In this document: piece after piece, positions 31,763-34,413 of the stretch | How positions within the stretch are numbered: position 1 is the stretch's first letter | Layout of the letters: each line of letters opens with the position of its first letter | Origin: an uncultured Sandaracinus sp. | GTDB lineage: Bacteria; Myxococcota_A; Polyangia; Polyangiales; Sandaracinaceae | DNA length: 34,413 bases | Direction of reading: 5' to 3' | Assembly (NCBI GenBank): GCA_903828805.1 | Contig: CAIKNO010000274.1 | Span: forward strand, 1-34,413 | Translations under genes and position numbers: made by a program | The notes under the pieces: generated by a model | Told to the model about the DNA's origin: nothing | Database searches by the model: none | The model's input: only the letters and a program-made list of their open reading frames with translations

Positions 31763-33124
31763 TCACAACGCCTTCCTCGGGGGGACGGCGGCGGTCGCGA
31801 CCAGCACCCCGGCGGCGAGCGCCATCGCGACGAGCGCCATGCGGAAGGCCGTGGACACCGCGCTCACCGCGTCGTTCTCGAGGAGTGAACGGACGGAGAG
31901 GAACCCGACGCTGCCGGGCACCAGCAGCAAGATCCCCGGCACCAGCATCAGATGGACCGGGCGATCGGCCAGCCGTGCGAAGAGGTTGGCGGCGCCGGCG
32001 ACCGCGAGCGCGGCGGTGAACGCGCCCAGCTCCGGGCCGAGCACGGGGCCGGCAGCCTGCGACATCAGGAGCCCGAGGAGCACCGCGGCGAGCACCCACC
32101 GCGCGTCGCGTGGCCTGGCCCGCAGCAGGACCGTGAACCCCAGGGCGCTCAGGAGCGGGGCCGCGAGCAGCGCCGCGCGGGGCAGCGACGACGACGTGGG
32201 AAGCTCGGGCAGATCGGGCAGCAGGTCGACCGCCTTCTGGCCGAGCGCGACCCCGAACCCGAGCTGGAGGAACGTGACGATGCCCCCCATCAGGCGCGAG
32301 GTGCCCGACACCAGGTGGGCGCTCGCGAGCTCCATCATGGCCGTCGTGACCGTGAAGCCAGGCAAGAGCACCACGAGGGCCGCGAGCAAGACGATCGACG
32401 GGCGCAAGGGCCAACCGCGCGACGCGAGGAACGACGCGAGGAAGGAGACGGAGAACGCCGCGAGGCTCGGCAGCAGCCGGCCGAACGTCGGGACGGGGCG
32501 TGCCACCACGTCCAGCGCGCCGACGACGAGGCCCAGCGCGCCCGCGATGGGCACGTCGAGTCCGCTGCCCCCCAGCAGGATCGACGCCGACGTGGAGAGC
32601 AGACCGAACGCGGCCACGCCGAGCACCGGTCCGTAGCGCGGCGTTCGGGCGAGGATGCCCTCGATGCGCTGGGCGCCGTCGCCGGGGGAGATCTCCTTTC
32701 GCTCGACGCGGCCGACGAGGTCGTGCAGCGCGCTCAGGCGTTCGAGATCGATGAGGCCGGGCTCGACGCGCACCACCCGCGTCCGCACGTCGAGCGGCGA
32801 GGTGGCCCCCGCCCGCGACATGGTCACGAAGATCGCGGTGGGCGTGCACAGCGCGTCGATCTCGAGGCCGAGGGCGACGGCCAGGCGATCGAGGGACTCC
32901 TCCACGCGGTGCGCCGACATGCCGAGCCCGAGCAGGGCGTGGGAGAGGCGAAGCGTGAACGCCAACGACGCGTCGATCCCGTCGGCCCCGGGCGCGGCGA
33001 CCGCGTCCCCCAGCACGAGCGAGTCGAAGCTGGAACGCGCGCTCCGCTGCGTCCTCTGCCGCACGACGCGGGCGGCCTGCACGATCCAGAAATCCACGCC
33101 GCCGGAGGGTACGATGTCCCGCAC
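31763..33124 (-). CDS. ThrE-type threonine/serine exporter family membrane protein
   Basis: This protein of up to 453 residues matches the ThrE exporter family (PF06738 followed by a ThrE_2-like half). The N-terminal ~130 residues are the soluble part, with LRLSHALLGLGMSAHRVEESL and a TPTAIFVTM strand. About ten hydrophobic segments follow, including a VLGVAAFGLLSTSASILLGG helix, LRPSIVLLAALVVLLPGF, LMGGIVTFLQLGFGVALGQ and LMLVPGILLLVPGSVGFLS. The PG-rich turns are typical. It would export Thr/Ser or related small amino acids by proton antiport. The given start is GTG at 33124; an in-frame GTG at 33097 (444 residues) with a TACCCT box 8 nt upstream is an equal candidate. It is divergent from the methyltransferase gene. 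Confidence 0.88.
   Translation of the reverse strand: MRDIVPSGGVDFWIVQAARVVRQRTQRSARSSFDSLVLGDAVAAPGADGIDASLAFTLRLSHALLGLGMSAHRVEESLDRLAVALGLEIDALCTPTAIFVTMSRAGATSPLDVRTRVVRVEPGLIDLERLSALHDLVGRVERKEISPGDGAQRIEGILARTPRYGPVLGVAAFGLLSTSASILLGGSGLDVPIAGALGLVVGALDVVARPVPTFGRLLPSLAAFSVSFLASFLASRGWPLRPSIVLLAALVVLLPGFTVTTAMMELASAHLVSGTSRLMGGIVTFLQLGFGVALGQKAVDLLPDLPELPTSSSLPRAALLAAPLLSALGFTVLLRARPRDARWVLAAVLLGLLMSQAAGPVLGPELGAFTAALAVAGAANLFARLADRPVHLMLVPGILLLVPGSVGFLSVRSLLENDAVSAVSTAFRMALVAMALAAGVLVATAAVPPRKAL
33106..33111 (-). promoter_or_regulatory. -10-like TACCCT box near the ThrE-type gene start
   Basis: On the minus strand, TACCCT lies 8 nt before the in-frame GTG at 33097. If it is a real -10 element, the protein starts at 33097, not 33124, and the message is leaderless. 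No -35 is evident. Confidence 0.22.
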
Positions 33125-33208
33125 GACGCGGCACCCCGGCGCGGCCTTCGCGGTCTCCCGTCGGCCGGAACGGCATTGCGGCCTGTGCGTGGCCGGTCAT
33201 GCTCGGCG

Positions 33209-34030
33209 ATGCCCCGCGCGACGCCCCCGAAGCCCTCGAGGCCCGAAGGCACCCGCCCTCGCGCCGCACGCCCGGCCGGGCGTGACACCTTGGTCGCGTC
33301 GCTCTACGCCGCCGTGCACCGCGGCACGCCGGGCGACCTGGCGTTCCACGCCGCCGCCTGCGAGGGCGGCCCCCGGGTGCTCGAGCTCGGATGCGGCCAC
33401 GGCCGGGTCGCGCGGGCCCTCGCCGCGCGCGGGCACACCGTCGTCGGCATCGACAGCGACCCGGCGCTCCTCGCCCTCACCCGCCGCATGCGGGCGAGCG
33501 CCGACGTCCGCGGGCGCATCGAGCTGCGCGAGGGCGACATCCGAGCGCTCGCGCGCCACCCCGTCGAGCGCTTCGACCGCGTGGTGGTCGCGTACTCCAC
33601 GCTCTATTGCCTCGGAGACGACGACGAGGTGCGGTCGATGTTGCAGGGCGCGCGGGCGCATCTCGTGCCCGGCGGTCGCCTCGTGCTCGACGCCTACGCG
33701 GCCGATCCGTTCCACGAGACCTTCGATCCCGCGTACGACGACCCGTGGGGTGAGGTGGCCCGCGTGCGGGCGAGCGGGCGACGGTGGAGCGTGCTCGAAC
33801 AGTCGGACTGGGACCGCGACGCGCAGCGGGTGACGGTCTCCTACCGGCACGAGCCCCTCGACGGCGGCACCGCGATCGAGACCCGCATCGTGCATCGCTA
33901 CCTGCTGAAGGATCAGCTCGTTCGATTGCTGGAGGCCTGCGGCTTCCGCACGCTCTCGTGCGCCGGCGGCTTCGACGGGCGCCCCTACGACCAGGACGCC
34001 GAGCAGCTGGTCGTCGTCGCCGAAGCCTGA
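33209..34030 (+). CDS. Class I SAM-dependent methyltransferase
   Basis: This 273-residue protein has a Pro/Arg-rich N-terminal tail (~1-25) and a Rossmann-type methyltransferase core. Motif I is LELGCGHG (58-65), followed by VVGIDSDPALL (the acidic loop that holds SAM ribose). ELREGDIRAL comes next, then FDRVVVAYSTLYCLGDDDEVRSML (motif IV region) and LVPGGRLVLDAY. The C-terminal part (VTVSYRHEP, HRYLLKDQLVRLLEACGF) matches small-molecule methyltransferases of the 'class I SAM-dependent' type. The acceptor cannot be predicted. The ATG at 33209 is the first in frame after a stop-free GC-rich stretch. No clear ribosome site or promoter is seen in the 84-bp divergent gap. Confidence 0.88.
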   Translation: MPRATPPKPSRPEGTRPRAARPAGRDTLVASLYAAVHRGTPGDLAFHAAACEGGPRVLELGCGHGRVARALAARGHTVVGIDSDPALLALTRRMRASADVRGRIELREGDIRALARHPVERFDRVVVAYSTLYCLGDDDEVRSMLQGARAHLVPGGRLVLDAYAADPFHETFDPAYDDPWGEVARVRASGRRWSVLEQSDWDRDAQRVTVSYRHEPLDGGTAIETRIVHRYLLKDQLVRLLEACGFRTLSCAGGFDGRPYDQDAEQLVVVAEA

Positions 34031-34047
34031 TCGTCCGGCCGAGGGAA

Positions 34048-34071
34048 CCCGCGAGCCCCCCGCGCCGCGGG
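34048..34071 (+). terminator. GC hairpin downstream of the methyltransferase gene
   Basis: CCCGCG (34048-34053) pairs with CGCGGG (34066-34071) around a 12-nt loop, 18 bp after the TGA. No T-tract follows. The rest of the 144-bp gap to the next gene shows only a TTGACC (34078-34083) with no good -10. Confidence 0.3.
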
Positions 34072-34174
34072 TAGGCCTTGACCCGGAGGACCGAAACGCG
34101 GAACCCTCGAGGATCGACGGGTGGCCTCGCCCCACGGCTCCCCCCGAACCCGCTCGATCCTTCCCGGAGACACC

Positions 34175-34413
34175 ATGAACCGAACCTCGTTTCGCCCCGC
34201 CTGGGTCGCCCTGCTGGCCCTCCTGCTGGCCGCCCCAGCCGCCAGCCTCACGGCGGGCATCGCGCACGCCCAGGTGCCGCGCACGATGACGGTGCAGGGG
34301 ATCCTGCGGGACGCCTCCGGCATCCCGGTCGAGGCGATGACGACGTTTCGCTTCGAGCTTCTCGATGGAACGGCGTCGGTGTGGATGGAGCAGCAGTCGG
34401 TGACGCCGCGCGC
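34175..34413 (+). CDS. Secreted protein, N-terminal part (3' end outside window)
   Basis: The ATG at 34175 follows a GGAG site, and the frame is open to the window end (79 codons visible). The N-terminus is a classic signal peptide: NRTSFRPAW, a long Leu/Ala core, then cleavage after AHA. The mature start QVPRTMTVQGILRDASGIPV resembles the opening strand of large exported proteins in Myxococcota and Bacteroidota that begin with 'PR.(I/L/M)..QG.L.D..G.PV' and often carry tail-fibre-like or collagen-like repeats further on. Only this N-terminal similarity can be seen, so the class of the full protein is unknown. Confidence 0.75.
   Translation, partial: MNRTSFRPAWVALLALLLAAPAASLTAGIAHAQVPRTMTVQGILRDASGIPVEAMTTFRFELLDGTASVWMEQQSVTPR

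Overview
The window is about 34.4 kb of very GC-rich, gene-dense DNA; no gap between genes exceeds about 215 bp. Several things point to a deltaproteobacterium-like member of the Myxococcota (Polyangiales/Sandaracinaceae type): the strong G/C third-position bias, secreted PEGA, IPT/TIG and FG-GAP proteins, NtrC-type enhancer-binding regulators, and DUF5916 and PF10118 proteins. This placement is inferred from gene content; no rRNA or other phylogenetic marker is present. I found no tRNA, rRNA, CRISPR array, insertion sequence or prophage.

Layout. 2-475 (+) is the 3' end of an unrecognised gene. 510-10056 (-) is a colinear run of seven genes. In transcription order these are a six-PEGA protein with a predicted outer-membrane barrel, thymidylate kinase, a PDZ lipoprotein, a TPR/PEGA protein, an FG-GAP lipoprotein, and two sigma-54 response regulators (NtrC-like, NtrX-like). 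10240-11827 (-) holds a coiled-coil/AT-hook protein and a double-hotdog thioesterase. 12041-14152 (+) is a secreted protein of eight IPT/TIG repeats, and a 12-unit, 14-bp tandem repeat separates it from the converging cysN. 14316-18355 (-) carries ruvA-ruvB and cysD-cysN. 18421-20637 (+) is a CBM9/DUF5916 protein. 20760-22435 holds a PF10118 protein and a divergent TetR regulator that share a twin-operator promoter region. 22444-25565 (-) holds an alpha/beta-hydrolase lipoprotein and L-serine dehydratase. 25715-28219 (+) is a ClpB-like ATPase with a degenerate first ATPase ring. 28275-31632 holds two ABC-F proteins tail to tail, EttA (+) and a YbiT-like protein (-). 31763-33124 (-) is a ThrE-type exporter, 33209-34030 (+) a methyltransferase, and 34175 onward the start of a secreted protein cut by the window edge.

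How the genes fit together. The left third looks like an envelope-protein cluster ending in two orphan enhancer-binding regulators. The rest is mostly housekeeping: sulfate activation, Holliday-junction migration, serine deamination, and translation and protein quality control. I see no cassette that I would call a new defence, secretion or biosynthetic system. The most unusual signals are changes at conserved sites of familiar ATPases: a ClpB paralog with a dead-looking D1 and a half-length middle domain, a YbiT-like ABC-F with a wrecked second nucleotide site, and a thymidylate kinase lacking the P-loop lysine. The 14-bp minisatellite, the paired TetR operators and a recurring TANNNT box just upstream of starts without a Shine-Dalgarno site are the main non-coding signals.
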